In this document: positions 35,226-43,739 of the stretch, piece after piece
Layout: each line of letters opens with the position of its first letter
Position numbering within the stretch: the stretch's first letter is position 1
DNA from: Arthrobacter sp. V1I7
GTDB lineage: Bacteria > Actinomycetota > Actinomycetes > Actinomycetales > Micrococcaceae
Direction: 5' to 3'
NCBI RefSeq assembly: GCF_030817015.1
Contig: NZ_JAUSYS010000001.1
Location: forward strand, 744,001-808,000
DNA length: 64,000 nucleotides
Program-made: the position numbers and the translations under genes
Notes under the pieces: model-generated
Database searches by the model: none
Seen by the model: only the letters and a program-made list of their open reading frames with translations
What the model was told of the DNA's origin: nothing

Positions 35226-35756
35226 ATGGCACTTCGATCCGACTGGTCCGCACGAAACTGCAGCATGGCCCGCGGCCTGGATATCCTCGGCGACCCGTGG
35301 GGCATGCTGGTCCTCCGTGAAATCTTCTTCGGCAACGGCCGCTTCGACGCCATCAAGGCGCGGTTGGAGGCGGCGGATTCCGTGCTGACCAAACGCCTCG
35401 CGGCGCTCGTCGACGCCGGGCTGCTCACCCGCCGGCCCTACGACGACGGTGGCCGCACCCGCCAGGAGTACGTCCTCACCGACAAGGGCGAGGACGCCCT
35501 TCCGGTGCTCAACGCCGTCGTTCTCTGGGCCGAAAAACATCTCCCCGCGCCGTCCGAGCAGGCCCATATGCTCGTGATCCATTCGGGCTGCGGGGCCGCC
35601 ACCTCCTCCGCCGACACCTGCACGGCCTGCGGGGCACGGATCACGGCGGACAACACCAGCTGGCACAGCCTCACGCGTACCACCGAGCCGGTACCCCTCG
35701 CCACCTCCCCGCGCACGTCCTCGAAGGCCCCCTCCCAGCACGGAACCGCTGCATGA
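35226..35756 (+). CDS. HxlR-family transcriptional regulator
   Basis: A 176-residue protein. The HxlR winged helix covers residues about 10-105: CSMARGLDILGDPWGMLVLREIFFG, then LTKRLAALVDAGLLTRRPY and YVLTDKGEDALPVL. After it, HSGCGAATSSADTCTACGARI has three Cys in CxnCxxC spacing plus a His, a possible metal site not part of the basic HxlR fold. A Cys near residue 12 is typical of redox/aldehyde-sensing members. It overlaps the following MFS gene by 4 bp (ATGA), so the pair form an operon. Confidence 0.88.
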   Translation: MALRSDWSARNCSMARGLDILGDPWGMLVLREIFFGNGRFDAIKARLEAADSVLTKRLAALVDAGLLTRRPYDDGGRTRQEYVLTDKGEDALPVLNAVVLWAEKHLPAPSEQAHMLVIHSGCGAATSSADTCTACGARITADNTSWHSLTRTTEPVPLATSPRTSSKAPSQHGTAA

Positions 35757-37120
35757 GCGCGCCTAAAACCACCCTCCTTCCCGCCCGCGAGCGGCGGCTG
35801 CACCCGGCCTGGATCGTGGCGGCTGTCGCTTTCCTCGCGCTGGTCGGCGCCGCCGGCTTCCGCGCCGCTCCCGGTGTGCTGATGGTGCCGCTGCAGAATG
35901 AATTCGGCTGGTCCACCACGGTGCTCTCGGCAGCCGTCAGCATCAACCTCGTGCTCTTCGGCCTCACGGCCCCGTTCGCCGCGGCCCTGATGGAACGTTT
36001 CGGCATCCGCGCCGTCACCTCCGTGGCGCTCGTGCTGATCGGGGCCGGCAGTGCGCTGACGGTGCTGGTGAACCAATCCTGGCAGATCCTGCTCACCTGG
36101 GGGCTCCTGATCGGGCTCGGCACAGGCTCGATGGCCCTCGTCTTCGCCGCCACCATCGCCAACACCTGGTTCGCCCGGAGCCGCGGTTTGGTGATCGGCA
36201 TCCTCACCGCGGGCAGCGCGGCCGGGCAGCTGGTCTTCCTGCCCTTCATCGCCATGCTCGCCCAGGACCCGGGCTGGCGCCAGGCCTCGCTGCTGATCGC
36301 CGCGGGGGCGCTGGCCGTCGTCCCGCTCGTGCTGAAATTCCTCAAGAACTCCCCGGCCGATGCCGGCGTGCTGCCGTACGGTGCCGATCCCGATGCAGTC
36401 GGGGAACCAGTCGCCGGAGAACCGTCTACCGGAAAGCCGGAAACGCCGTCGGATCCGGCGGAATCCGTGGAATCCACGGAGCCGCGCCGGAACGCCGCGA
36501 TCCGGGCGCTGCAGGTCCTCAAACGGGCCAGCAAGGTGCGGACCTTTTGGGCCCTCGTGGCCGGCTTTGCTATATGCGGGGCCACCACCAACGGTCTGAT
36601 CGGCACACACTTCATCCCCTCCGCCCACGACCACGGGATGGCCCAAACCACCGCCGCGGGCCTGCTCGCCGTCGTCGGGATCTTCGACATCGTCGGGACC
36701 ATCGCCTCCGGCTGGCTCACGGACCGATACAACCCGCGGATCCTGCTCGCGGTGTACTACCAGTTCCGCGGCATAGGGCTCCTGGTGCTTCCCCTGCTGC
36801 TCAGCGCCACCGTGCAGCCCAGCATGATCGTGTTCGTCGTGATCTACGGCCTGGACTGGGTGGCCACCGTCCCGCCGACCGCCGCGATCTGCCGCCAGGT
36901 GTTCGGTGCCGATGGCAGCGTGGTATTCGGCTGGGTCTTCGCCGCCCACCAGCTCGGCGCTGCCGCTGCGGCCCTGGCGGCGGGCGCCATCCGGGACTCC
37001 ACAGGCCAGTACACCTATGCCTGGTTCGGGGCCGCCGCGATGTGCACTATCGCCGCCGTCATCAGCGCGACTATCCGCATGGATGCCGGCAAGCGCGAAG
37101 CCGTGCCGATCCCGGGCTAG
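35753..37120 (+). CDS. MFS transporter (monocarboxylate/oxalate-formate type)
   Basis: A 455-residue 12-helix transporter. The first helices (WIVAAVAFLALVGAAGFRAAPGVLMVPLQNEFGW) and GLGTGSMALVFAATIANTWFARSRG resemble the YfkF/oxalate-formate and MCT-like MFS families. A Pro/Glu-rich loop (residues about 215-245) divides the two six-helix halves. Substrate is unknown; coupling to an HxlR regulator suggests induction by a small organic compound. Starts inside the hxlR stop codon. Confidence 0.87.
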   Translation: MSAPKTTLLPARERRLHPAWIVAAVAFLALVGAAGFRAAPGVLMVPLQNEFGWSTTVLSAAVSINLVLFGLTAPFAAALMERFGIRAVTSVALVLIGAGSALTVLVNQSWQILLTWGLLIGLGTGSMALVFAATIANTWFARSRGLVIGILTAGSAAGQLVFLPFIAMLAQDPGWRQASLLIAAGALAVVPLVLKFLKNSPADAGVLPYGADPDAVGEPVAGEPSTGKPETPSDPAESVESTEPRRNAAIRALQVLKRASKVRTFWALVAGFAICGATTNGLIGTHFIPSAHDHGMAQTTAAGLLAVVGIFDIVGTIASGWLTDRYNPRILLAVYYQFRGIGLLVLPLLLSATVQPSMIVFVVIYGLDWVATVPPTAAICRQVFGADGSVVFGWVFAAHQLGAAAAALAAGAIRDSTGQYTYAWFGAAAMCTIAAVISATIRMDAGKREAVPIPG

Positions 37121-37619
37121 CTGGCTATAGGTCTTGTCAATAGCATCGTCGGGCATGCGGCAGTGCCTCCTCGGTGACGCGGCGGCGGCTTTTGTGCTGT
37201 GGCTTGCGGTTTGCGGCTGGGGCCCGACGTCGAGGGATGGGGCAGCGCCCACGCTGACTTATGCGGCCTCTGTGTGTACAGGGTCATCTGGCGTCGTTCG
37301 GGCTGCTGCCATGGGCGAAGGGCCGGGCGCCAAGCTAGCCTCGGCGTAACGCGTGAAGCGTCCGCCATAGCGGAAACGGCGTCTGATCCGGCCCTTCGTC
37401 GGTTCCAGCGTCTCACCGCTGAGCCGGGTTGTGAAGGGCTTCCGGGCACCTCCTTGATCGATCCGGACCGGGCGCTGGCTTTCCGGGCCGCCATGATCGT
37501 GCGCCGCGGCTTGTCGCTGTCAACGTCGTTCGTCCTCGCTGCGCTGCGGGCGCTCCACGTTGACCGCTCCGTACGCCGCGGTGCGGCCGGCAGCTATCCG
37601 GGAAAGCCTGGGGGTTTGC
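37121..37619. other. Noncoding region downstream of the IS110 transposase
   Basis: No frame gives a recognisable protein on either strand. GGCTTTCC (37477-37484) and GGAAAGCC (37601-37608) form an 8-bp inverted repeat spanning 132 bp that ends 12 bp beyond the transposase stop, so part of this region may be the 3' end of the insertion sequence or a structured RNA. I could not define the element's end. Confidence 0.5.
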
Positions 37620-38846
37620 TCAGGCCCAGTGCGCGGGGTCGTAGGCTGTCTGGTCACGCACCAAGGCGTAGGCGATCCGGTTGGCACGGTGCGCCATCGC
37701 ACAGGCGACGACGCCACCGTTCTTCCCACGCTCCTTCAACGCGGCCGCGTGGGCGCGGCTGGGCCCGTCGCAGAGCCATAGGCCAATGCCCAGGTCGATC
37801 AGCGCCCGGCGCAGGGTCACGCTGCCTTCGCGGCTGATGGAACCGTCCCGGCGCCTGCCGGCGGACTCGTACTGCATCGGAGACAGCCCTGAGGCCCGAT
37901 AGACCTGAGACGGTCCGGGCCAGCGGTGCGGGTCGCCCACGGCGGCACCGTAATTCCCGGCCCGGACCGTTCCCCAACCGGGGACCGTGATCAGCGTGGC
38001 AAAAGGACTACGGGGCAGCAACGCGGCCATCGCCGCCTCGGCCGCCGTTACCTGGGCGTCCAGGTCCGACAACAACACCAGATCCGCGGCCAAAACCTCC
38101 CTGGCGACGGCAGCGTCAGGCATTGGCAACGCATCCCGTGCGGCCGTGACCAGCCCTTCCGCCACCGGCCGTCGCACCTGCAGTCCCCGGACGGCCGCGA
38201 AACGGATGAACCGGCCGGCGCCCAGGGCCGCCAGCCTGTGCGGATCGGCAAAGTGTTCCGCGACGAACCTGCCGACCTTGGTGCCCAACACATCGGGCAG
38301 AACCAGGCCAAGCCCTGGGAAACAGCGGTCCAGCTGGCCCAGCAGTTGGTTCTTCGTGGCAGTCCGGGTCTGGACCCGTCGCCTCCGATGCGCGGACCAG
38401 GCAGCCAGTTCACCGATGACCAGCTCCCGGGACCGCACCGGAACCCCGCGGCCGGCGAGTACCAGCTCGGTGATCGCCTCAAGATCGATCGCATCGGTCT
38501 TGATTCTGCGCCTGCCCTGGACACGCCGTTGCTCGGCGACGTGTGCCGGATTCAGCTCCAGTACCTCCCACCCGGCAGGCCATGCAGACGGTGCCAGCAA
38601 AGGACGATGGTAGTGGCCTGCAGCCTCTATCCCCACCTTGACCAGGGCCCCGGCAACGGGCAGCACGCGGCGGACACGTGCCAGAACTGCCTCAAGCCCC
38701 GGCGCTGTCATCTTAAAATCCACTTGACCCAGCAAACGCCGGCGATCTGCGCCCGTGACCGACAACGCGACCGTCGACTTTCCCACATCGACAGCAACAA
38801 CAACAACCGTTGGCGCCCGCACCACAGCAACATCAAGAGACATCAT
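37620..38846 (-). CDS. IS110-family transposase (DEDD recombinase)
   Basis: A 408-residue transposase with both domains of the IS116/IS110/IS902 group. The N-terminal RuvC-like DEDD domain shows VVAVDVGKST (Asp), VKVGIEAAGHYH (Glu) and RIKTDAIDLEAI (two Asp). The C-terminal Transposase_20 part shows LITVPGWGTVRAGNYGAAVG with the Ser region YRASGLSPMQYESAG. All catalytic positions are present, so it looks intact. These enzymes recombine DNA guided by a bridge RNA from their noncoding ends. GGAGGTG lies just before ATG 38846. The insertion lies between an MFS gene and an acyl-CoA dehydrogenase and breaks neither. Confidence 0.92.
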   Translation of the reverse strand: MMSLDVAVVRAPTVVVVAVDVGKSTVALSVTGADRRRLLGQVDFKMTAPGLEAVLARVRRVLPVAGALVKVGIEAAGHYHRPLLAPSAWPAGWEVLELNPAHVAEQRRVQGRRRIKTDAIDLEAITELVLAGRGVPVRSRELVIGELAAWSAHRRRRVQTRTATKNQLLGQLDRCFPGLGLVLPDVLGTKVGRFVAEHFADPHRLAALGAGRFIRFAAVRGLQVRRPVAEGLVTAARDALPMPDAAVAREVLAADLVLLSDLDAQVTAAEAAMAALLPRSPFATLITVPGWGTVRAGNYGAAVGDPHRWPGPSQVYRASGLSPMQYESAGRRRDGSISREGSVTLRRALIDLGIGLWLCDGPSRAHAAALKERGKNGGVVACAMAHRANRIAYALVRDQTAYDPAHWA

Positions 38847-38849
38847 CTC

Positions 38850-38938
38850 CACCTCCGGAAAGTGACAGGAGGATCCCACGGCCCAGCGCCAGATCCTCAA
38901 AGGAATCTGATACTTCCCTTCTGGCATCTCCGGAGGTG
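38850..38938 (-). promoter_or_regulatory. Inverted repeat that can sequester the transposase RBS
   Basis: CACCTCCGG (38850-38858) and CCGGAGGTG (38930-38938) are perfect 9-bp complements. On the minus-strand transcript the upstream CACCTCCGG can pair with CCGGAGGTG, which contains the transposase Shine-Dalgarno sequence. Pairing would block translation of read-through mRNA; it could also be part of the element's structured end. Confidence 0.5.
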
Positions 38939-38964
38939 TTTGTGAAGGAACAACTCAACTCATA

Positions 38965-40155
38965 TCAGCTGAAGGCCGCGAGGCCGGTGATGTGCTGGCC
39001 CAGGATCAGGGTGTGGACCTCGTCGGTGCCCTCGTACGTGCGCACCGATTCGAGGTTTGCGGCGTGCCGCAGCGGCGAATAGTCCAGGGTGATCCCGTTC
39101 CCGCCCAGGATGGTGCGGGCCTCGCGGGCAACGGCGATCGCCTCGCGCACATTGTTGAGTTTGCCCAGCGAGATCTGCTCGGGCCGCAGCTTCCCGGCGT
39201 CCTTGAGCCGGCCCAGCTGCAGCGCCAGCAGCGTGCCCTTCTGGATTTCCAGCAGCATGTTCACCAGCTTCTCCTGCGTCAGCTGATAGCCGGCGAGGGG
39301 CTTGCCGAACTGCAGCCGCTCCTGCGAATACTTCAGCGCGGCCTCGTAGGAATCCCGGGCCGCGCCCATCGCGCCCCATGCGATCCCGTACCGCGCCTCA
39401 TTCAGGCAGGTGAACGGACCCCGCAGCCCGAGGGCGGCCGGCAGCAGCGCCTCGGAGCCCAGCCGGACGCCGTCGAACGTGACATCGCACTGAATCGAGG
39501 CGCGCATCGAAAGCTTCTGCCCGATCGGCGTCGCGGTGACCCCGGGGGTTCGTGCGGGGACCAGGAAGCCGCGGACGCCGTCGGCGGTTCTGGCCCAGAC
39601 CACCAGCACGTCCGCCACCGAGGCAAGCCCGATCCAGCGCTTGGCGCCGTCCAGGATCCAGCCGGCGCCCTCGCCCGGGCCGTCCCGGCGGGCGGAGGTC
39701 GTCATCGAGGCGGGGTCCGAGCCGGCGGCGGGTTCGGTCAGGGCGAAACTGCCGATCAGTTCGCCGGCGGCCATCCGGGGGAGCCAGTGCTGTTTTTGCT
39801 CCTCCGAGCCCCACTTGTGGATCGCGGTCATGGCCAGGGAACCCTGCACGGAGACGAAGGTCCGGATGCCGGAGTCGCCCGCTTCCAATTCCATGGCGGC
39901 CAGGCCGTATTCGACGGCGGTGCGCCCCGGGCAGCCGTATCCCTCCAGATGCATGCCGAGGACGCCGAGTTCGCCCAGTTCCGGGGCCAGCTCCAGCGGA
40001 AAGACGCCGTCCTCGTACCATTCGGCGATGCCGGGGCGGATCCTCTGGTTCGTGAAATCGCGGACCTTTTCCCGTACGGCCAGCTCCTCCGCGCTCAGCA
40101 GGGAATCGATCGCCAGAACGTCCGAAAGGTCGGCGGCTTCAGCAGTGCGGCTCAT
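38965..40155 (-). CDS. Acyl-CoA dehydrogenase, glutaryl-CoA dehydrogenase-like
   Basis: A 396-residue flavoenzyme. The FAD motif IGSFALTEPAAGSDPASM, substrate-side NEARYGIAWGAMGAARD, and the C-terminal catalytic Glu in YEGTDEVHTLILGQHITG match the GcdH branch, including the Arg typical of dicarboxylyl-CoA binding. It may oxidise glutaryl-CoA or a related acyl-CoA during lysine or aromatic catabolism. TAGGAT (40167-40162) ends 6 nt before the ATG, and no ribosome-binding site is present, so it is probably leaderless. It begins 9 bp from the end of the permease gene but that gene is on the same strand upstream. Confidence 0.87.
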   Translation of the reverse strand: MSRTAEAADLSDVLAIDSLLSAEELAVREKVRDFTNQRIRPGIAEWYEDGVFPLELAPELGELGVLGMHLEGYGCPGRTAVEYGLAAMELEAGDSGIRTFVSVQGSLAMTAIHKWGSEEQKQHWLPRMAAGELIGSFALTEPAAGSDPASMTTSARRDGPGEGAGWILDGAKRWIGLASVADVLVVWARTADGVRGFLVPARTPGVTATPIGQKLSMRASIQCDVTFDGVRLGSEALLPAALGLRGPFTCLNEARYGIAWGAMGAARDSYEAALKYSQERLQFGKPLAGYQLTQEKLVNMLLEIQKGTLLALQLGRLKDAGKLRPEQISLGKLNNVREAIAVAREARTILGGNGITLDYSPLRHAANLESVRTYEGTDEVHTLILGQHITGLAAFS

Positions 40156-40161
40156 GCCAGC

Positions 40162-40167
40162 ATCCTA
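40162..40167 (-). promoter_or_regulatory. -10-like hexamer for leaderless acyl-CoA dehydrogenase mRNA
   Basis: TAGGAT on the minus strand ends 6 nt before the ATG at 40155. It overlaps the start of the stop-codon region of the upstream permease gene (40165). Confidence 0.4.
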
Positions 40168-41691
40168 CGGCCGCTCTGGCGCAAGCGCGCCGCTCGCGGG
40201 CTGGCGCTGCAGGAAGTAACCGCGGGTTGACGGGGCGAAGCGGCAGACGGCGGCCAGCACCACGCCCAGCGCCAGCAGCACCACGCCGCTGATGAAGGCC
40301 CCGCCGACGCCGAAGATCTGCGTGTCGCCGTAGCCCGGATCCCACATCTGCACGGCCGAGACGAAGAATGCCGCGGTCAGCAGGAGGGCGCCGATCAAGG
40401 GCAGGATCCCGCGGAACCAAAGGTTGCGGGCCGAGCGGCCAAGGGTGGCGCGGAAGTACCAGACGCAGGCGAAGCCGGTGAGGGCGTAATAGAAGGCGAT
40501 GAAGAGGCTGATGGAGCTGATGGAGTCCGCCAGCAGGTTCTGGCTCAGGAGGCTCATCAGCACGTAGTAGGCAACCGCTGCGGCGCCCATCATCCGGGTC
40601 GAGAACCCGGGCGTCTGGTAGCGCGGATGCACCTGGCCGAACTTCGGCGGCAGCGCGCCATGCACGCCCATGGAGAGCGTGCCGCGGGCAGTGGGGAGGA
40701 TGGTGGTCTGGGTCGAGGACAACACCGACGCCAGGACCGCTACGATGATCAGCCAGCCCCAGGGGCCCAGCACCGCGTCTTTCATGGCGAGGAAGACGTC
40801 GCTCTGGTTGGCTTCATTGCCGAGGCCGATCCCTTCCGTGCCCACGGAGGCATACATCATCACCAGCAGGGCGACCGAGACGTAGATGGCCACGAGCACG
40901 AACGCCGAAATGACCGCGCCCCGGCCCGGCGTGGTTCTCGGATGTTCTGTCTCCTCGTTCACGGCCAGGCAGGTGTCCCAGCCCCAGTAGATGAACAGGG
41001 CCAGCAAGGCGCCGTGCACCACGGCGCCCGGGTCGGCGAAGGCCCCAACCGGGTTGAACCACGCGAAGTCGAAGGCCTGGCCCGCGGTGGCGTCACCCGA
41101 CACCCCGGCGGCAATCTGGACGATGATGGCGACGGCAAAGATGCCCAGTGCGACATATTGCACGTAGGTCAGGACCCGTTGGACATGCTCTCCGAGCCGG
41201 ATGCCGCGGTAGTTCACGAGGGTCATGAAGACGATGAACAGCACGCCGGTGGCCGTGACCACCAGGCTGTTCCCGGCCACGGAACCGTCGCCGACCAGGA
41301 GCCACAGATACTGCCCGGCGACCTGGGCCAGGTTGGCGAGGACCACGACGCCGGCGAGGGCCACGCCCCAGCCGCCCAGCCAGCCCGCCCATGGGCCGAA
41401 GGCGCGGCGGGCCCAGATGAACGTGGTCCCGCAATCCGGCATGGCGCTGTTTAGCTCGCGGAACGCGTAGGCGATGAAGAGGACCGGCACAAAGCCCAGC
41501 AGCAGGATCAGGGGTGTGTAGTTGCCGTTCACGGCCACGATCAGGCCCAGGGTCGCCGCGAGCGAATAGACCGGCGCGGTGGAGGCCAGCCCCAGCATGA
41601 CGGAGTCGCCCAGATCCAGGATCCCGGCGTGCAGCCCTTTGGCGGGAACCGGAACCGGGCCGCCGGCCGCCGTCGTCGACTCGAGGCTCAT
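40165..41691 (-). CDS. APC-family amino-acid/polyamine permease
   Basis: A 508-residue permease with 12 or more hydrophobic segments (DSVMLGLASTAPVYSLAATLGLIV; IYWGWDTCLAVNEETEHPRTTPGRGA). The EETEHPRTTPGRG segment is typical of an APC subgroup in actinobacteria. Substrate may be an amino acid or amine. Its ATG overlaps the stop of the glutathionylspermidine-synthase-like gene (ATGA, 41688-41691), so translation is coupled and the two probably act on related compounds. Confidence 0.87.
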   Translation of the reverse strand: MSLESTTAAGGPVPVPAKGLHAGILDLGDSVMLGLASTAPVYSLAATLGLIVAVNGNYTPLILLLGFVPVLFIAYAFRELNSAMPDCGTTFIWARRAFGPWAGWLGGWGVALAGVVVLANLAQVAGQYLWLLVGDGSVAGNSLVVTATGVLFIVFMTLVNYRGIRLGEHVQRVLTYVQYVALGIFAVAIIVQIAAGVSGDATAGQAFDFAWFNPVGAFADPGAVVHGALLALFIYWGWDTCLAVNEETEHPRTTPGRGAVISAFVLVAIYVSVALLVMMYASVGTEGIGLGNEANQSDVFLAMKDAVLGPWGWLIIVAVLASVLSSTQTTILPTARGTLSMGVHGALPPKFGQVHPRYQTPGFSTRMMGAAAVAYYVLMSLLSQNLLADSISSISLFIAFYYALTGFACVWYFRATLGRSARNLWFRGILPLIGALLLTAAFFVSAVQMWDPGYGDTQIFGVGGAFISGVVLLALGVVLAAVCRFAPSTRGYFLQRQPASGALAPERP

Positions 41692-42908
41692 AGGACGATA
41701 CCTGCCTTGCTGGTGTGGTCTTGGCTCGACGTCGGAAACAGCGGAGCGGGTGCGTCGATCGTGTTCGGCACAAAGCGGCAGAAGTAGTCGGTGACGGGGC
41801 CATCGGATTCGCGGATTCCGCAGCCGACGGATTCGCCGTCGACCACCCACAGGCCCAGCACCGGACGGTTGCCGTCGAAATCGGGTAGGGCGTGGAACTG
41901 CTGGTAGCACCAGCCTTCCCGGCCGTAGCCGCCGGGCTGTTCGAGGTTGATGCCGGCGGCGTGGATTTTGATGTTGTCCCCCTCCCGGCCGTGCAGCGGC
42001 TTGGCCACCCATTCCTTGAGCGGACCGGGTCCGTCCAGGTAGGCCGGGAGCAGGTTCGGATGGTCCGGGTAGAGGTGCCACAGTGCGGCCAGCAAGGCCT
42101 TGTTCGAGAGGAGCATCTTCCACGCCGGTTCCACCCAGCGCGGGCTGTGGGCGCGCTGCAGCAGCCGGTGCCCGAACGGCTCCTTCATCATCAGTTCCCA
42201 GGGGTAGAGCTTGAAGATGGTGCTGATGACGAAGTTGTCGAGGTCCACGAAGCGGTTGAGGTTGGGGTCCCAGCCGATGTCCGACATGTTGATGCCGATG
42301 GTGGTCCATCCGGCCTGGCTGGCGACGTCCCGCATGTAGGCCGCGGTCATCCAGTCCTCCCCGGATTGCTCTGCCTCGGAATGGGCGACGTGGAGAGTGC
42401 TCATTCCGGTGCGGTACTGCAGCTTCTTCCATTGCCGGATGAGGGCCTCATGGATGCCGTTCCACTGGTCCTTTTCGGGAAACACGTCCTGCAGCCAGAA
42501 CCACTGGGCGACAGCGGCCTCGATGAGTCCGGTGGGGGTGTCGGCGTTGTACTCGAGCATTTTTGCTGGGCCGCCCTGGCCGTCGTAGATGAAGTCGAAC
42601 CGGCCGTAGACGTCCACGTCACCGGCCTGCAGTGACTCCGCCGCCAGCTCGAGGGCCTGCGGCCCGATGCCGATGGTGCCCATCGCGCCGGTGGCCAGGT
42701 ACTTCGCTGCCTCCAGGCACATGCGGTGCATGTCTTCGGCGGTCTGTTCGAGCGCCTCCACCTCCGCCATCGCAAACTCATAGTAGGCGCCCTCATGCCA
42801 GTACTCGATGTTCGTGCCGTCCGGCATGGCGGTGGTGGAGAACACCAGGCCCTGTTCTTCGATCCGCTGTTTCCAGTCAGGCCTCGGCTTTGATCCCAGT
42901 CGTTTCAT
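41688..42908 (-). CDS. Glutathionylspermidine-synthase-family ATP-grasp ligase
   Basis: A 406-residue protein matching the C-terminal synthetase domain of Gsp, as in E. coli YgiC/YjfC. Visible motifs: YGRFDFIYDGQGGPAKMLEYNADTPTGLIE (ATP/Mg site), WVAKPLHGREGDNIKI, and GIRESDGPVTDYFCRFVPN. It should form an amide bond using ATP, with a polyamine-like or peptide substrate. The N-terminal amidase domain of full Gsp is absent. Actinobacteria generally use mycothiol, not glutathione, so the real substrate is probably different. It is in an operon with a DUF1190-like protein and a permease. Confidence 0.87.
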   Translation of the reverse strand: MKRLGSKPRPDWKQRIEEQGLVFSTTAMPDGTNIEYWHEGAYYEFAMAEVEALEQTAEDMHRMCLEAAKYLATGAMGTIGIGPQALELAAESLQAGDVDVYGRFDFIYDGQGGPAKMLEYNADTPTGLIEAAVAQWFWLQDVFPEKDQWNGIHEALIRQWKKLQYRTGMSTLHVAHSEAEQSGEDWMTAAYMRDVASQAGWTTIGINMSDIGWDPNLNRFVDLDNFVISTIFKLYPWELMMKEPFGHRLLQRAHSPRWVEPAWKMLLSNKALLAALWHLYPDHPNLLPAYLDGPGPLKEWVAKPLHGREGDNIKIHAAGINLEQPGGYGREGWCYQQFHALPDFDGNRPVLGLWVVDGESVGCGIRESDGPVTDYFCRFVPNTIDAPAPLFPTSSQDHTSKAGIVL

Positions 42909-42911
42909 TCC

Positions 42912-43553
42912 TTAGCCACCGGTGCTTCCACCCTTGGAGCTGCTGCCGAAGCCGCCCCTGCTGACGGTGCCGCCTTGGGTGCTGTAACCCGTGGACGCCT
43001 TGGCGCCCGGCGGCACGGTCCTCGTGTAGCTGGGGTAGCTGGCGCGGTTCTGCCCCAGGGCGGGCACACTTGAGCCGCGGGAGTAGAAGTACCAGGCGTA
43101 GAGCGCGGAGGTCCGCCCCGCGCTGCTGCTGTTGTCACACTGGGTGTCTTCGACACGCTGGCCGGTTTCCTCGTTGAAACAGACCTGCGCGTAGTCGGGA
43201 TCCTCCGCTTTGCTGGCAACAATGGCGGTGATGGTGCCGGCCAGGAGCGCTGTCACACCCAGCCCGACGACGACGGTGCGCCGTTGCGAGCGCTTCTTCC
43301 GCGCCGCGGCACCGGCCAACTCGCGTTCCCGCTCGCGTTCGAACGGGTCGAACACGGCGCCCGGCGTCATGGCGTTATCGGGAAGACCCGGTGCCTCACC
43401 GGGAGGACCCGTGGCGTCCTGGGGCTGGGCGGGCTGACCGGCCGGGTTCTGCAGCTCCGGGCGGAGCTCGGGCTTGGGCACCTGCCACGGCGGCGGCTTG
43501 GGCTCGCCGCCTTTCCTGGGCAGCTCCTCGCCGTCGTGCTTGCCCTGATCCAT
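42912..43553 (-). CDS. Membrane-anchored DUF1190-like protein
   Basis: A 213-residue protein. A Pro/Gly/Gln-rich cytoplasmic N-terminus of about 85 residues and a basic patch (RKKRSQRR) precede one membrane segment (TVVVGLGVTALLAGTITAIVA). Outside, CFNEETGQRVEDTQCDN has two Cys, then a Tyr/Ser-rich part and a C-terminus with SRGGFGSSSKGG. The RGGFG ending resembles DUF1190 proteins (YgiB/YjfM), which in enterobacteria sit beside YgiC/YjfC, as this gene does here. AGGGGAGACC precedes the ATG at 43553; 3 bp separate it from the next gene. Function unknown. Confidence 0.7.
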   Translation of the reverse strand: MDQGKHDGEELPRKGGEPKPPPWQVPKPELRPELQNPAGQPAQPQDATGPPGEAPGLPDNAMTPGAVFDPFERERERELAGAAARKKRSQRRTVVVGLGVTALLAGTITAIVASKAEDPDYAQVCFNEETGQRVEDTQCDNSSSAGRTSALYAWYFYSRGSSVPALGQNRASYPSYTRTVPPGAKASTGYSTQGGTVSRGGFGSSSKGGSTGG

Positions 43554-43727
43554 GGTCTCCCCTGCTTCCGTCCTGAGGGCCGGGGCGATCCGCGCCGCGG
43601 ACGCTGCCGTGCCACAAGCCGTTCCGAATTCTGATGCCAGCCTAACCGGCTTACCGGCTTGGGCAGAGGAAAATGCCCGGAAAACTCCCGGTGACCGCTG
43701 CTTCGCCCCGTTAGCGGGGGACCGGCC

Positions 43728-43733
43728 TACACT
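43728..43733 (+). promoter_or_regulatory. -10-like hexamer for leaderless MOSC gene
   Basis: TACACT ends 6 nt before the ATG at 43740 with no ribosome-binding site. Confidence 0.5.
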
Positions 43734-43739
43734 GGTGCC

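Noticed and set aside
35438..37252. 604-codon minus-strand frame opposite hxlR and the MFS gene
   Set aside because: Shadow-like composition; a possible RBS near 37160 leads only into this frame.
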